A DNA stretch of 64,000 nucleotides from Verrucolacustris abundans. GTDB lineage: Bacteria > Verrucomicrobiota > Verrucomicrobiia > Methylacidiphilales > Verrucolacustridaceae. The translations under genes were made by a program, and so were the position numbers. This document shows, piece after piece, positions 1-9,478 of this stretch. Every line of letters begins with the position of its first letter. Position 1 is the first letter of the stretch. The stretch is taken from assembly GCA_965194535.1 (NCBI GenBank), contig OZ239145.1, positions 372,001 to 436,000 on the forward strand, read 5' to 3'. The notes below the pieces were generated by a model, which saw only the letters and a program-made list of their open reading frames with translations, did not search any database and was not told where the DNA came from.

Positions 1-2
1 TC

Positions 3-1469
3 CGAAAGTTAGATTTGGCGGAGGTGGCCTTGGTTTTGGCAGCGGCGGGGGCGGGGAGGTTACGGGATTTCCGTTGGGTGGATGCACCGGAAGAGAGTTC
101 CGTTGTAAGGGCGGAGAAGTTGCTGGCCGATTTGGGTGCGACAAAGGGGGTGGGGGGAGAGTTGACGGAGACGGGGGAAAAAATGGCGGGTTGGCCTGTT
201 CATCCGCGATTGGCACGGATGTTGATGGAAGCTGGATCGTTGGGGTGTTTGCGAGGGGCAACGGGGATTGCCGCCCTTCTATCGGGACGGCCGCTGTTGC
301 AGAGAATGGCGGGACGAAAGGGGGAGGGGGCAGAAATTCTATGGGAGGGGGAGGAGGAGAGTGATCTGTTTGTGTGGCTGAGGGCGCTGCGGTTTGCGGA
401 GAGGGAGAAGTTTCATCCTGGAGCGTGCGGGAGGATGGGGATTCATGGGGGAGCGGCGAGGGAAGCGGCAGCGGTTCGGGATCGGTTATTGAGCGTTTCT
501 GTGGGGATGGGGCTGAAGGTGGAGGAGACTCCGGCGACAGGGGAAAAGTTGAGGAAGTGTGTCTTGGCGGGATTTTCTGATCATATGGGAAGGCGATTAG
601 ACGGGGGGACATTGCGGTGTCGTCTGTCGGGAGGGCGGGGGGGCACGATTGCGCGGGAGAGTGTGGTGCGGGATCGGTCCTTGATTCTCGCTGCGGAGAT
701 GAAGGAGATCGGGAGGACGGATGGAGAGGTGGAGGTAATTCTGGGGTTGGTTACAGCGGTGGAGGAGAGTTGGTTACGGGAGATGTTTCCGGAGGATTTC
801 TCGGAGAGAAGCGGTCTGATTTTTGAGGAGAACGGCAGAAAGGTTTACCAGGTGGAGCAGAAACGTTTTCGGGATCTGGTCTTAGAGGAAAAAAAGAGGG
901 ATGTGGAGGCGGGGTCGGAGACAGCAGCGGTTTTGGCGCAGGCGGTGTTGGAGAAGAAGTGTGCTTGGCCCGGATGGAATGCGGAAGCGGAGGGATTGTT
1001 GGAGCGTTTGGAAGTCGTGAGGGGTTGGGCAGAGCAGGAGGAGTGGCCTGAATGGGACGTGGAGGCGAAGAGGCTCGTTTTAGAGATGCAGTGTGAGGGC
1101 TGTCTGACTTGGCGTCAGGCGAATGAGCGAAGCGCGCTGGAGTCGATCCAAGCTTGGTTGGGCAAGGAAAGGATGAAGAGGCTGGAGAAGTTGGCGCCGG
1201 ACAGAATCGGAATGCTCGGCGGGAAGTTTTTGAAAGTTCAGTATGGAAAGGGGAGGGAGCCGATGGTGTCCGGCAGGATTCAGGAGTTGTACGGGTTGGA
1301 GAAGACGCCGCGGATTGGGGATGGGAAGGTGGAGGTCACGGTGGAAATTCTGGGTCCGAACCGGCGGCCGTTGCAAGTAACGAGAGATTTGGGATCGTTT
1401 TGGAAAGAGACGTATCCGAAGTTAAAAGGGGAGTTGGCGAGGAAGTATACCAAGCATGAGTGGAGGTAG
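3..1469 (+). CDS. hrpB: ATP-dependent helicase HrpB, C-terminal part (5' end outside window)
   Basis: The reading frame is open from the first bases of the window, so the N-terminal DEAH helicase core lies upstream. The visible part begins in the segment after the helicase core (RKLDLAEVALVL), followed by a helicase-associated region (about residues 30-130). The C-terminal third has the HrpB-specific tail, with RPLQVTRDLGSFWKETYP and a final KYTKHEW close to the family's usual YPKHxWPEDP ending. HrpB proteins are DEAH-box RNA helicases of unsettled role in bacteria. An internal TTG at 15 could be mistaken for a start, but conserved sequence continues upstream of it. The gene converges on the next gene with only 3 nt between the stops. 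Confidence 0.88.
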   Translation, partial: RKLDLAEVALVLAAAGAGRLRDFRWVDAPEESSVVRAEKLLADLGATKGVGGELTETGEKMAGWPVHPRLARMLMEAGSLGCLRGATGIAALLSGRPLLQRMAGRKGEGAEILWEGEEESDLFVWLRALRFAEREKFHPGACGRMGIHGGAAREAAAVRDRLLSVSVGMGLKVEETPATGEKLRKCVLAGFSDHMGRRLDGGTLRCRLSGGRGGTIARESVVRDRSLILAAEMKEIGRTDGEVEVILGLVTAVEESWLREMFPEDFSERSGLIFEENGRKVYQVEQKRFRDLVLEEKKRDVEAGSETAAVLAQAVLEKKCAWPGWNAEAEGLLERLEVVRGWAEQEEWPEWDVEAKRLVLEMQCEGCLTWRQANERSALESIQAWLGKERMKRLEKLAPDRIGMLGGKFLKVQYGKGREPMVSGRIQELYGLEKTPRIGDGKVEVTVEILGPNRRPLQVTRDLGSFWKETYPKLKGELARKYTKHEWR

Positions 1470-1472
1470 TGT

Positions 1473-3347
1473 TTAGGGGGCGGAGGGAGAGTTTGTTTTC
1501 ACTCCTGCTGGTTGGGGAGAGAGGGGTGGAGCCGACGAGTCTTTTAGGCTTGGGCGTGGGCCTGCGGCTTTGAGGACCGCGGCTTGATCGGCGGCTGTGG
1601 CTTCTGGCTTAAGATTGGCGGGAGGTTGGGCGGCCGCTTTGGCCACGGCAGCGGCGAGTTGTTCGGCTTCGACGGCATTTTTGTAGGCAAGCAGAGCAGG
1701 AGGAAGTTCGGAGATTCCCTCTCCTGAAGCAAAGGATAGTGCGCGATCGCCTAAACCAGTTCCCTTTGTGGCTTCAGGGAACTCTTGGGCGATTTTTTCG
1801 TATGTATCGAGTGCAGACTTGGTTTTGTCGTCCCTGCGAAAGATCTCAGCAAGCTTCATGAGAATTCGAAAGCGATCTTTGGAATCCTTTTCGTCCAAAA
1901 GATCTAGGTCTTCCTCGTACAGCTGGGTTGCATCTTTTTTCTCATTCAGATCGCGATAGATGTCAGCACTTCCCTCTAAAATAATTTTGTTTTTCGGAAA
2001 TTCTTCAAGAAGTTGATTCACCGCGGCTCGGGTTTCGGAGATCGAGCCGGCATTGGCCAGAAGGCGAGCTTTTCGAAGTCGGAGCCAAGGCAGGTTGGAA
2101 GACTTCGAGGTTTGAGCGGCATCGAGATTTTCGTAGAAGTTTCGAGGAAAAGGGCGATACAGGGGATCTCCTACGAAGGTAACCATCCAAGAGAGTGCAA
2201 TTTGGGATTGGTAGGCAGATTCGGCAAAGGTGAGACCTGAGAGGAGGCCACTGACAAAAAGGCTAATATCGGGAGTAAAGCGCAGGTAGGGTTCGTACAC
2301 GGCGCCCATGGTGGCGGTCACGCCGTGAGAGAGAAGCGGACCGACCCAGTTTTTCGTTTCGGAGCGGACGGTATCGGCGCTGAAGGAGTGGATATGGTAG
2401 GCAATGGCGCCCTTGCGGAATCGGGTGGTGGGGAGTTCGAAAGGACCTTCGAAATTCCACGTGTACCAACCAGCGTAGAATGCAACCTGATCCCAAGGAG
2501 TCCATTTTGAGGCGACTTCGGGTTTGCGATCGATCTCGATATCGAATCCTCGGGCTTGAAATAGAAGGGCGGCTTGTTCGATCCAGTCATCCCCCATGCG
2601 GTAAGGATCGTCTTTTTTCTCGATCGTACGGATATCGAAAAAGGCGCGCCCCGTGAGCTCTGTTTTTTCCGTATCCACGGAATCTTGGATCATTCTCCGA
2701 ACGATATTGGGAGTAGGACCGTCCAGTCGGCAGACAAGGATGAGGTAGTTTGCGAAGAACTGTCCGAATGGACGGATGCGTTTATCGGCAAAGTAGGGAT
2801 TGGAGACAAGGCCGTAGGTGGGGAGTCCGCGGAGAGGGAGGAGGGCGAGTTCGGAATCGACGGCAGCGGCATTGGCACGAAGTTGGGCCATCAGGGATTC
2901 GGGAGCCAGAACGGTGGGGTCTTCTGCGATTTTGAGAGGCACTCCCCGCATGAGGACCATGATCCAGATCGGATTTTCTTGGGATTGTTGGACGGGGAGA
3001 TTTTCGGCAAGACCGAGGATGGGATTTGGAAGAATCGTCTCGCTACGTTTTAGCCAACCGCGGGAAACGAAGATTTCATCGAGGGGCTGGCGAATTTTAG
3101 TTTCGAATTCAACTCGGGTGATTTCTTCCGTGATCGGGCAGTCGATTCCTAAGAGGCGGTCAGGGGGAATCGATCGGGCTTTGGCGTAGGTTTCGGCCAG
3201 GGATTGGGAATCCGGATCGGCCTTGTTGTAAACGACAACGGTATGAGCGGCGAGATCAGGCCCTTGGGAATTGGCAGGCGGGGAAGTTTCAGCCATTCCC
3301 AGTTGGGATAGAGCAATAAGAGTAGAGAAAAAAAGAAGCTGAAACAT
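1473..3347 (-). CDS. TIGR03790 family secreted protein with TPR-like C-terminal region
   Basis: This 624-residue protein starts with a signal peptide (MFQLLFFSTLIALSQLGMAE). It then carries the features I associate with TIGR03790: VVVYNKADPDSQSLAETYAKAR near residue 38, IPPDRLLGIDCP near residue 60, and a C-terminal GDPLYRPF-type motif near residue 400. The family occurs in Planctomycetes, Verrucomicrobia, Acidobacteria and Myxobacteria and has no assigned function. Residues about 405-555 read as TPR-like helical repeats, and the last 60 residues are rich in Ala, Pro and Lys, which looks like an unstructured tail. ATG at 3347 is the only sensible start because it opens the signal peptide. It follows the MBL hydrolase on the same strand after 38 nt. 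Confidence 0.8.
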   Translation of the reverse strand: MFQLLFFSTLIALSQLGMAETSPPANSQGPDLAAHTVVVYNKADPDSQSLAETYAKARSIPPDRLLGIDCPITEEITRVEFETKIRQPLDEIFVSRGWLKRSETILPNPILGLAENLPVQQSQENPIWIMVLMRGVPLKIAEDPTVLAPESLMAQLRANAAAVDSELALLPLRGLPTYGLVSNPYFADKRIRPFGQFFANYLILVCRLDGPTPNIVRRMIQDSVDTEKTELTGRAFFDIRTIEKKDDPYRMGDDWIEQAALLFQARGFDIEIDRKPEVASKWTPWDQVAFYAGWYTWNFEGPFELPTTRFRKGAIAYHIHSFSADTVRSETKNWVGPLLSHGVTATMGAVYEPYLRFTPDISLFVSGLLSGLTFAESAYQSQIALSWMVTFVGDPLYRPFPRNFYENLDAAQTSKSSNLPWLRLRKARLLANAGSISETRAAVNQLLEEFPKNKIILEGSADIYRDLNEKKDATQLYEEDLDLLDEKDSKDRFRILMKLAEIFRRDDKTKSALDTYEKIAQEFPEATKGTGLGDRALSFASGEGISELPPALLAYKNAVEAEQLAAAVAKAAAQPPANLKPEATAADQAAVLKAAGPRPSLKDSSAPPLSPQPAGVKTNSPSAP

Positions 3348-3385
3348 ATTTCGATGTTAGGGCAAGAGCCGTAGGGAGAGGAAGA

Positions 3386-4159
3386 TTACAGAGTGAGGCG
3401 AAGGGTATCGTAGGCGAGGTGGACAGGGGTAGGAAGGGAGGCGTCCCGTTCGGCGTGAAGAGTTTGGTGGGTGAGATGGGTAAGCCAAGTTTGTCCCGCG
3501 CGGATATCTTGGGAGATTTCGATCGCCTGAGCGATGGTGAGGTGGGTGGGGTGGGGTTCTTCGCGGAGTCCGTCAATGATCAGGATGGGAATGTGGCGGA
3601 TCTGATCTCGGATCGGGGTTGGGACTGCGGCGCAATCAGGTAGATATGCGGCGCGTGGTTGGCCAGCGATGTCGATACGGAATCCGGTGGTCGAGATGCT
3701 GCCGTGTGGGACGGGAAGGGGAGTGAAAGTGGCGGAACCGATCGAGAATGGGCCTGTGATGGGGTGAGGTTCGGGGCAGACGTAGGCCGGACTACGGACT
3801 TTGAGGTCGAAGGCGTAGTCGAATGCTTTCTCGAGGCGAGAAAGAGTAAAGGGATCTGCATAAATGGGGATACAGTTTCCATTTTTAACGGAGTAGGTGC
3901 GCAGATCGTCGAAGCCTGCGATATGGTCGGCATGGCTATGGGTGTAGAGGACAGCGTCGAGCTTGGGGATGGAGGCGCGAAGGGCTTGGGAACGAAAATC
4001 GGGTGAGGTATCGATGACGATGCTCAGATCTTTGTCGTGGAGCCAGACGGAGGATCGAAAGCGACGGTCGCGTGGGTCGGGCGAGGTGCAGACGCGACAG
4101 GTGCAGGTGAGCAAGGGGACGCCTTGGGACGTGCCCGTGCCTAAAAAGGTTAAATCCAT
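3386..4159 (-). CDS. MBL-fold metallo-hydrolase, PhnP-like phosphodiesterase
   Basis: The 257-residue protein has the metallo-beta-lactamase metal motif THSHADH (His74, His76, Asp78, His79), which binds two metals in this fold. At the N-terminus the motif MDLTFLGTGTSQGVP is followed by Cys19, Cys21 and Cys24. PhnP-type cyclic phosphodiesterases carry a comparable three-cysteine zinc site at this place. The family cleaves cyclic phosphates such as ribose 1,2-cyclic phosphate, but no phn (phosphonate) genes are near, so the substrate here is open. A later His near residue 160 (PVPHGS) and His228 complete the usual ligand set. It is divergent from recN with about 115 nt between the starts. Confidence 0.82.
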   Translation of the reverse strand: MDLTFLGTGTSQGVPLLTCTCRVCTSPDPRDRRFRSSVWLHDKDLSIVIDTSPDFRSQALRASIPKLDAVLYTHSHADHIAGFDDLRTYSVKNGNCIPIYADPFTLSRLEKAFDYAFDLKVRSPAYVCPEPHPITGPFSIGSATFTPLPVPHGSISTTGFRIDIAGQPRAAYLPDCAAVPTPIRDQIRHIPILIIDGLREEPHPTHLTIAQAIEISQDIRAGQTWLTHLTHQTLHAERDASLPTPVHLAYDTLRLTL

Positions 4160-4275
4160 ACGTTTTGATAGCTGTGGGAGAGGCAGGTGGCGAACCTCCT
4201 TTACTGGTTTTAGGAGGGGAAAAAGGACAAGATTTTGCCTACCTTCCCTGCGTCTTCTGCTATGGTTCTGGAGTC

Positions 4276-5946
4276 ATGTTAAGGCGATTACGGATTCGAA
4301 ACTTAGCTGTAGTTGAGGAGTTGACGTGGGATTTAGCAAAAGGGTTTAACGCGTTGACGGGGGAGACAGGGGCAGGGAAATCGATTTTAGTGGATGCTTT
4401 TTTACTTTTGTTGGGGGAGCGGGCGGATCGGGGTTTGGTCAGGACGGGGGCCGAGGGATGTGTGGTGGAGGGGGAGTTGGGTGGAGCGGAAAGATTTCGG
4501 GGTTGGTTGGAGGAGAAGGGAATCGAGGCGGATGGGGATGGAACGTTGATTATTAAGAGGCAGGTGGGAACCACCGGGGCGGGTCGACAATTTCTGAATG
4601 GTTCGGCCGTGACTTTGTCGGTGTTGAAGGAGTTGGGGGATCGGTTGGTGGATCTGCATGGGCCACATGATCATCAGACCCTGCTTTCTCCTGCGGCGCA
4701 GAGGGGGGCACTGGATGGTTTTGCGGGGTTGGAGAAGTTGGTAGGTGAGGTAAGGCAGGCTTGGCATTCGAAACGGGATGCGGAGGAGGCGGAGGAGGTT
4801 TTTCGCAAGAATCTGGCTGGGGCGGATGGGGCAACGCGGGAGTATATTGACCATCAGGTTCAGGAGTTGGAGGAGGCAAAGCTTGTGGTGGGGGAGGATG
4901 AGCAGTTGGAGAGGGATCACGCAGCTGCAGGGCATGGAAGGAGGATTTTAGAATTAGCGGGTGAGGTGAGTCGGTTGCTTGAGGGGGAGGATGGAAATGT
5001 GTTGGAGAAGTTGGGAAAAGTGCAGAAGGGGTTGGCGGAGTGGGAGCGATTGGATGGAGCGGCGGGAGAGTTGCGGGAAAAGAATGAGATGGTGGTTTCG
5101 GCGTTGCGTGAGTTGGTTCAAGAAGGGGAGCGAAGAGCGGAGGAGGTGGGGTTGGATGGAGAGAAGTTGGCCGCTTTGGAGGCGCGCTTGAACTGTGTAT
5201 TGAGTTTAAGAAAAAAGCATGGGGGCAGTATTGAGGCGGCTTTAGCCAAGCTTTCTGAATTAAAGAAAAGGCAGTGGGAGTTGGCAAATGCCGAGGGAAC
5301 GGAGAAGGAGTTGGCGGCGGCCACAAAGAAGGCGATCGAGGCTCATCGGCTTTTGGCAGGAAAATTGAGTAAGGAGAGGTCCAAGGCCGCGCCTGTATTT
5401 GCCCGAGAGGTGACGAGTCAGTTGAGAGGATTGGGTTTTCAGCAGAGTCGACTCGAGGTGCAGGTGCAGAAGTTGGAGAGTTTAGGAGCGGAGGGAGGGG
5501 AGACGGTCGAGATGATGTTTGCGCCCAACCCTGGGGAGCCTCCGAGACCTTTACGCGCGATTGCGTCGAGCGGGGAGTTGGCACGGGTGATGTTAGGAAT
5601 CAAAACGGTTTTGGCGGAGAGAGATGAGGTGCCCATTTTAATTTTTGATGAAGTGGATGCGAATGTGGGAGGGGAAACTGCGAAAGCGGTCGCGATGCGT
5701 TTGGCTGGATTGGGGAAGACGCACCAGGTGCTCTGTCTGACTCATTTGCCTGCGGTGGCAGGAGTGGCGGATGCACACTTTTGTGTGACCAAGACGGTTG
5801 AAAAGGGGAGGACTTTCGCAAGGTTGGAACGGGTAGAGGGGGAGAGTCGGGAAAAGGAGTTGAGCCGAATGTTGGGAGGGGAGGGGAAAGCGGCGCGCGC
5901 GATGGCCCGAGAGTTGATGGAGCGGGGGCGAGTGGCGAAAGTTTAG
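4276..5946 (+). CDS. recN: DNA repair protein RecN
   Basis: RecN is an SMC-like ATPase of double-strand-break repair. The protein (556 residues, normal length) has a Walker A motif GETGAGKS at residues 29-36, a long coiled-coil middle rich in Glu, Lys and Leu (about 150-390), and a Walker B motif ILIFDEVDANVGG near 453-465. GPHDHQTLL near residue 132 and the conserved IDHQVQELEEA are typical of RecN. The frame is open further upstream to 4165, but the family N-terminus LRRLRIRNLAVVEELTWDL begins at ATG 4276, preceded by CTGGAGTC. The stop overlaps the end of the convergent methyltransferase gene by 4 nt. No LexA-type operator could be identified with confidence upstream. Confidence 0.93.
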   Translation: MLRRLRIRNLAVVEELTWDLAKGFNALTGETGAGKSILVDAFLLLLGERADRGLVRTGAEGCVVEGELGGAERFRGWLEEKGIEADGDGTLIIKRQVGTTGAGRQFLNGSAVTLSVLKELGDRLVDLHGPHDHQTLLSPAAQRGALDGFAGLEKLVGEVRQAWHSKRDAEEAEEVFRKNLAGADGATREYIDHQVQELEEAKLVVGEDEQLERDHAAAGHGRRILELAGEVSRLLEGEDGNVLEKLGKVQKGLAEWERLDGAAGELREKNEMVVSALRELVQEGERRAEEVGLDGEKLAALEARLNCVLSLRKKHGGSIEAALAKLSELKKRQWELANAEGTEKELAAATKKAIEAHRLLAGKLSKERSKAAPVFAREVTSQLRGLGFQQSRLEVQVQKLESLGAEGGETVEMMFAPNPGEPPRPLRAIASSGELARVMLGIKTVLAERDEVPILIFDEVDANVGGETAKAVAMRLAGLGKTHQVLCLTHLPAVAGVADAHFCVTKTVEKGRTFARLERVEGESREKELSRMLGGEGKAARAMARELMERGRVAKV

Positions 5947-7052
5947 GTTGAAAACATGCTTGGACGAAATGAGGCGGGGAGGTTTTTGGTTTGAAGAAGG
6001 GCGAGGTGGGTTTGACCAAAAAAGTTTGGGTGGACGAGATGTTGAAAATTACGCGTCCACTTTTCGGGTAGGGGTTGGGAGTCGTGAAGGAGGGGTGCGG
6101 CTTGGCGAGTAAGGGCAGTCATAAAAGGGTGTGGACCATAGGATTGAAAACCTAATTTTAATCCGTCTTCGACCAGTTGGGAGAAGTTGAGGTGAGCGGT
6201 AAGGTCTTGCTCTCCCGGGCATGAGAGGGGATCGGAAGCGGATGTATGTTTTCGCAGCGCGACGAGGGTTCCTGCAGATCGGGATGGGTGATAGAGGTCG
6301 GCTGCCGGAAGACCGTAATCGAGGGTGAGAACGGCTCCTTGTTCGATCTTTTCGGATAGAAGGGTAAGCCAAGGAGAGATGGGCAGACGAATTTCTCCCG
6401 TAAATCCTTCGATTGGAGGAATCGACCATCGATGGATTTCTGTGAGTAGTTCGGGTGAGGCGGGTTGATCGATCCACACCCATCGGTCTGAGATTCGAGT
6501 GACGAAACGTTCGTGCCACTGGCCAGTAAAAAAGCGGATCATGCGAACTGGAAAGCTGTCCAGAAGTTCGCAGGAGTAAAAGTAGGTGGGATGGGATAAA
6601 GAGGGGAGTGAGGCGAGATCGGGGTGCCAGTGAATAGTAATTTTTGACAGGAAAGGCTGGAGAGAGTGTTTTTGTTTCTGGGCAAGTACGGGAGAGGGTT
6701 CAATGAGGTGGAGATGGAGAGAGGAGAGGAGGTGAGGTGCGCTCTGAGCTAGTGACGAGAGGATATCGAGCGCGAGATGCCCTTGATCGGCTCCCTGTTC
6801 GGCAAGGTGCAAGGAGGTTGGATTTCTGAGAGATTGAGCAAGTTCGGTAATTTGCAGGGAGAGGAGTTGGCCTAAAACAGGGCCTGTAGAAACTGGGGTT
6901 AGAAAGTCACCTTGGGTTCCGGTACGGGTTTTTCCCGATGAGTAGAAACCTATATCCTGTTGGTAGAGACATATTTCCATGAATCTATCAAATCGAATTG
7001 GGCCGTTCCGTAGATTCTCTTCTTTGAGAATGGAGGAAATTGAGTGTGTCAC
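5943..7052 (-). CDS. Class I SAM-dependent methyltransferase of the MidA/NDUFAF7 (DUF185) family
   Basis: The protein has 369 residues. Residues 10-60 carry the family N-terminus, with GPIRFDRFMEICLYQQDIG followed by FYSSG and GDFLTPVSTGPVLGQLL. A SAM-binding core follows, with LHLAEQGADQGHLALDIL near residue 83, where a Gly-rich GAGxG loop is usual but is modified to GADQG here. Family members methylate an arginine of a complex I subunit in mitochondria; the bacterial substrate is mostly unknown. A GTG at 7052 is used as start; an ATG lies 25 codons in, but it would remove conserved residues. The 3' end overlaps recN tail to tail. Confidence 0.8.
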   Translation of the reverse strand: MTHSISSILKEENLRNGPIRFDRFMEICLYQQDIGFYSSGKTRTGTQGDFLTPVSTGPVLGQLLSLQITELAQSLRNPTSLHLAEQGADQGHLALDILSSLAQSAPHLLSSLHLHLIEPSPVLAQKQKHSLQPFLSKITIHWHPDLASLPSLSHPTYFYSCELLDSFPVRMIRFFTGQWHERFVTRISDRWVWIDQPASPELLTEIHRWSIPPIEGFTGEIRLPISPWLTLLSEKIEQGAVLTLDYGLPAADLYHPSRSAGTLVALRKHTSASDPLSCPGEQDLTAHLNFSQLVEDGLKLGFQSYGPHPFMTALTRQAAPLLHDSQPLPEKWTRNFQHLVHPNFFGQTHLALLQTKNLPASFRPSMFST

Positions 7053-7123
7053 GGGATTAGCTTAAGGAATGAGGAAGCTAGGAGCGAGATTGACGAGGGG
7101 GAGATGAGAATTACTTTAACCAT

Positions 7124-8002
7124 ATGAGAAAGACCTTGAGCATTGTGCTGGGTTTTGCGTTGAGTGGAATATGTTGGGCGCAGTATGAGGGATCGACGGC
7201 TGAATCCACGAAGGATTTGCCGAGCACCAAGGCCGCGCTTCCTTTGACCGATATAGACAGTGCGGTTCCTGAGGCAAAACTTCCCCCGATCGATCCAAAT
7301 TCGACTAGTTCGATCCCACAACCGCGGCCTCCTGCGGCCGATCCAAGCAAGACGGGCACGAAGGATTGGGGGCAGGATATGAAAGCTTTGCAGGATGCTA
7401 CAAAAAAGAAGCAGGCGGACACGGCTGCGCTTGAGGAGAAGAAGGCGAAAGATGCTAAAGAAGCTCAAGAAAAGCAGGTGATGGAAAAGAAGGAAAAGGC
7501 AGACTTGAAAAAAGAGAATGATGGAAGAGCGGCACCTGCGGTATCTCAGAGCAGTTTGCCTGGGGTGAAGAGTGATGGTGCGAATAAGCTTACTCCTGTT
7601 ACGGGTTTGGACGGGGTCCAGCCTCGAGCAATGAATTCTGGGGATGGACGTGTTAGTCCAAGCTTTGATTCATTTACTGGGCCGCAGGGGAGTAGTCCGC
7701 TAGGAAAAGATTTTCAATCAGGTGCACGTCCCATTATGCCACCAAGTGGATCTTATGATTCGCGTTTAAACGCGGCTGGGCAGGCACCCCAAGTTCCCTC
7801 AGGTTCGTATCAGAGGATTTCCCAAGATCCCTACTCATTGCCTCCGGGTAGTGAAAAGAAGGTAACGGCTCAAGTGAAGCCGAGCCCGCTCGTCAATCAG
7901 CCTGAGGCTAAAAAGACAGTGGGTGCACCCCCTGCCGCGGGATACTCCCCTTACGACAATCTTTGGAACGTGCCTAATCCACGAACCCCGCCCCGGTTTT
8001 AG
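7124..8002 (+). CDS. Hypothetical secreted protein, low complexity
   Basis: I do not recognise a family. The 292-residue product opens with a clean signal peptide ending near Ala19-Gln20 (MRKTLSIVLGFALSGICWAQ). Residues about 85-130 are a charged Lys/Glu/Ala helix likely to form a coiled coil. The rest is rich in Pro, Ser and Gly and probably unstructured, with recurring GSYDSR, GSYQR and DPYSLPPGS-type segments. It stands alone between the methyltransferase gene and ahcY, and its stop overlaps the ahcY stop by 4 nt (convergent). A weak promoter-like TTGACG lies at 7090-7095, but no good -10 or ribosome site is apparent. Confidence 0.6.
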   Translation: MRKTLSIVLGFALSGICWAQYEGSTAESTKDLPSTKAALPLTDIDSAVPEAKLPPIDPNSTSSIPQPRPPAADPSKTGTKDWGQDMKALQDATKKKQADTAALEEKKAKDAKEAQEKQVMEKKEKADLKKENDGRAAPAVSQSSLPGVKSDGANKLTPVTGLDGVQPRAMNSGDGRVSPSFDSFTGPQGSSPLGKDFQSGARPIMPPSGSYDSRLNAAGQAPQVPSGSYQRISQDPYSLPPGSEKKVTAQVKPSPLVNQPEAKKTVGAPPAAGYSPYDNLWNVPNPRTPPRF

Positions 8003-9456
8003 TACCGGTAGTGGGAGGGTTTGTAGGGTCCGCCAACGGGAATGCCGAGATACTCGGATTGAATTTTGCTCAACTTGGTTAGTTTGACGCCGATCTTTTC
8101 CAAGTGAAGGCGAGCTACTTCCTCGTCCAGGTTTTTTGGCAGGACATAAACCGCTGGCTTGTACAGAGTGCGATTTTTCCAGAGGTCGAGGGCGGCTAGG
8201 GTTTGATTTGAGAAGCTTGCGCTCATGACGAAGCTGGGGTGCCCTGTGGCGCAACCCAGGTTCACGAGCCGACCTTCTGCGAGCAGAAAGAGCTCCCGGC
8301 CATTCGGAAAGATGTACTTGTCGAGCTGAGGTTTGATGTTCACTCGGCGAACTCCTGTGTGAGTGTTGAGTTTATCGACTTGGATTTCGTTGTCGAAGTG
8401 ACCGATGTTTGCGACCACGGCTTGATCTTTCATCTTGGTCATATGCTCGATTGTGATGACATCCAGATTTCCCGTGGTGGTGATATAAATATCCGCTCGT
8501 CCAAGAGTATCCTCGATGGTTGTGACCTCAAATCCCTCCATAGCGGCTTGGAGAGCATTGATCGGATCGATTTCGGTCACGATCACGCGGGCTCCTTGGC
8601 CTCTCAGGGATTGGGCGGAACCTTTCCCGACATCGCCATATCCGCACACCACGGCCACTTTGCCGGAGATCATCACATCGAGGGCACGATTCAGTCCGTC
8701 GACAAGGGAGTGGCGACAGCCGTACAGGTTGTCGAACTTCGATTTGGTGACGGCATCATTGACGTTGAATGCGGGAACTAGGAGTTTTCCGAGCTCCTGC
8801 AACTTGTAGAGCCGGTGCACACCCGTGGTCGTTTCTTCAGCGACTCCTTTCCACTCCTTGACTAGGGCATGGAAAATATTGGGATGTTCAGCATGAACCT
8901 TTTTGAGAAGATTTTTGATGACCTTTTCTTCTTCGCTGGAGCTGGGGGTATTGACCCAACCATCGCCGTTTTCGAGTTCATATCCTTTGTGAAGGAAGAG
9001 GGTGACGTCGCCCCCGTCATCGATGACGAGTTGGGGTCCAAGGCCTTGGGGGTTGACGATGGCTTTCCACGTGCAATCCCAGTACTCCTCGAGAGTTTCC
9101 CCTTTCCAAGCGAAGACGGGAACGCCGGTAGCTGCAATCGCAGCGGCGGCTTGATCTTGGGTAGAGAAAATATTGCAGCTGGCCCACCGAACATCGGCTC
9201 CGAGGGCAACGAAAGTTTCGATGAGGACTGCGGTTTGAATCGTCATATGCAGGGAACCAGTTACGCGGACACCAGCTAGGGGCTTGCCCTTGGCGTATTT
9301 TTCGCGGATGGCCATCAAACCTGGCATCTCCTTCTCTGCAATTTCGATCTCCTTGCGTCCGAACTCGGCAAGGGAGATATCTTTTACTTTGTATTCAGGT
9401 GAAGATTTTTGTGTTTTGGGTTGTTTCGTTTTTGGTTCAAGCGTTGCGGTGCTCAT
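7999..9456 (-). CDS. ahcY: Adenosylhomocysteinase (S-adenosylhomocysteine hydrolase)
   Basis: It splits S-adenosylhomocysteine into adenosine and homocysteine, relieving product inhibition of methyltransferases. The 485-residue product has the family length and hallmarks: TGSLHMTIQTAVLIETF, the NAD-site lead AVTKSKFDNLYGCRHSL, the Rossmann motif VVCGYGDVGKG, and the C-terminal KPSHYRY, whose Lys and Tyr reach the neighbouring subunit's cofactor. The first 20 residues are a non-conserved Thr/Lys/Pro leader. AGGAG lies 10 nt before the ATG. It follows metK after 22 nt, so the two are most likely co-transcribed as a SAM-cycle operon. No SAM or SAH riboswitch is visible in the short spacer. Confidence 0.97.
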   Translation of the reverse strand: MSTATLEPKTKQPKTQKSSPEYKVKDISLAEFGRKEIEIAEKEMPGLMAIREKYAKGKPLAGVRVTGSLHMTIQTAVLIETFVALGADVRWASCNIFSTQDQAAAAIAATGVPVFAWKGETLEEYWDCTWKAIVNPQGLGPQLVIDDGGDVTLFLHKGYELENGDGWVNTPSSSEEEKVIKNLLKKVHAEHPNIFHALVKEWKGVAEETTTGVHRLYKLQELGKLLVPAFNVNDAVTKSKFDNLYGCRHSLVDGLNRALDVMISGKVAVVCGYGDVGKGSAQSLRGQGARVIVTEIDPINALQAAMEGFEVTTIEDTLGRADIYITTTGNLDVITIEHMTKMKDQAVVANIGHFDNEIQVDKLNTHTGVRRVNIKPQLDKYIFPNGRELFLLAEGRLVNLGCATGHPSFVMSASFSNQTLAALDLWKNRTLYKPAVYVLPKNLDEEVARLHLEKIGVKLTKLSKIQSEYLGIPVGGPYKPSHYRY

Positions 9457-9478
9457 GGTTGGGTTTCTCCTATTGGGG

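Noticed and set aside
4553..5584. A 343-codon minus-strand frame inside recN
   Set aside because: It is Pro/Ser-rich shadow sequence antisense to a clear recN with intact motifs.
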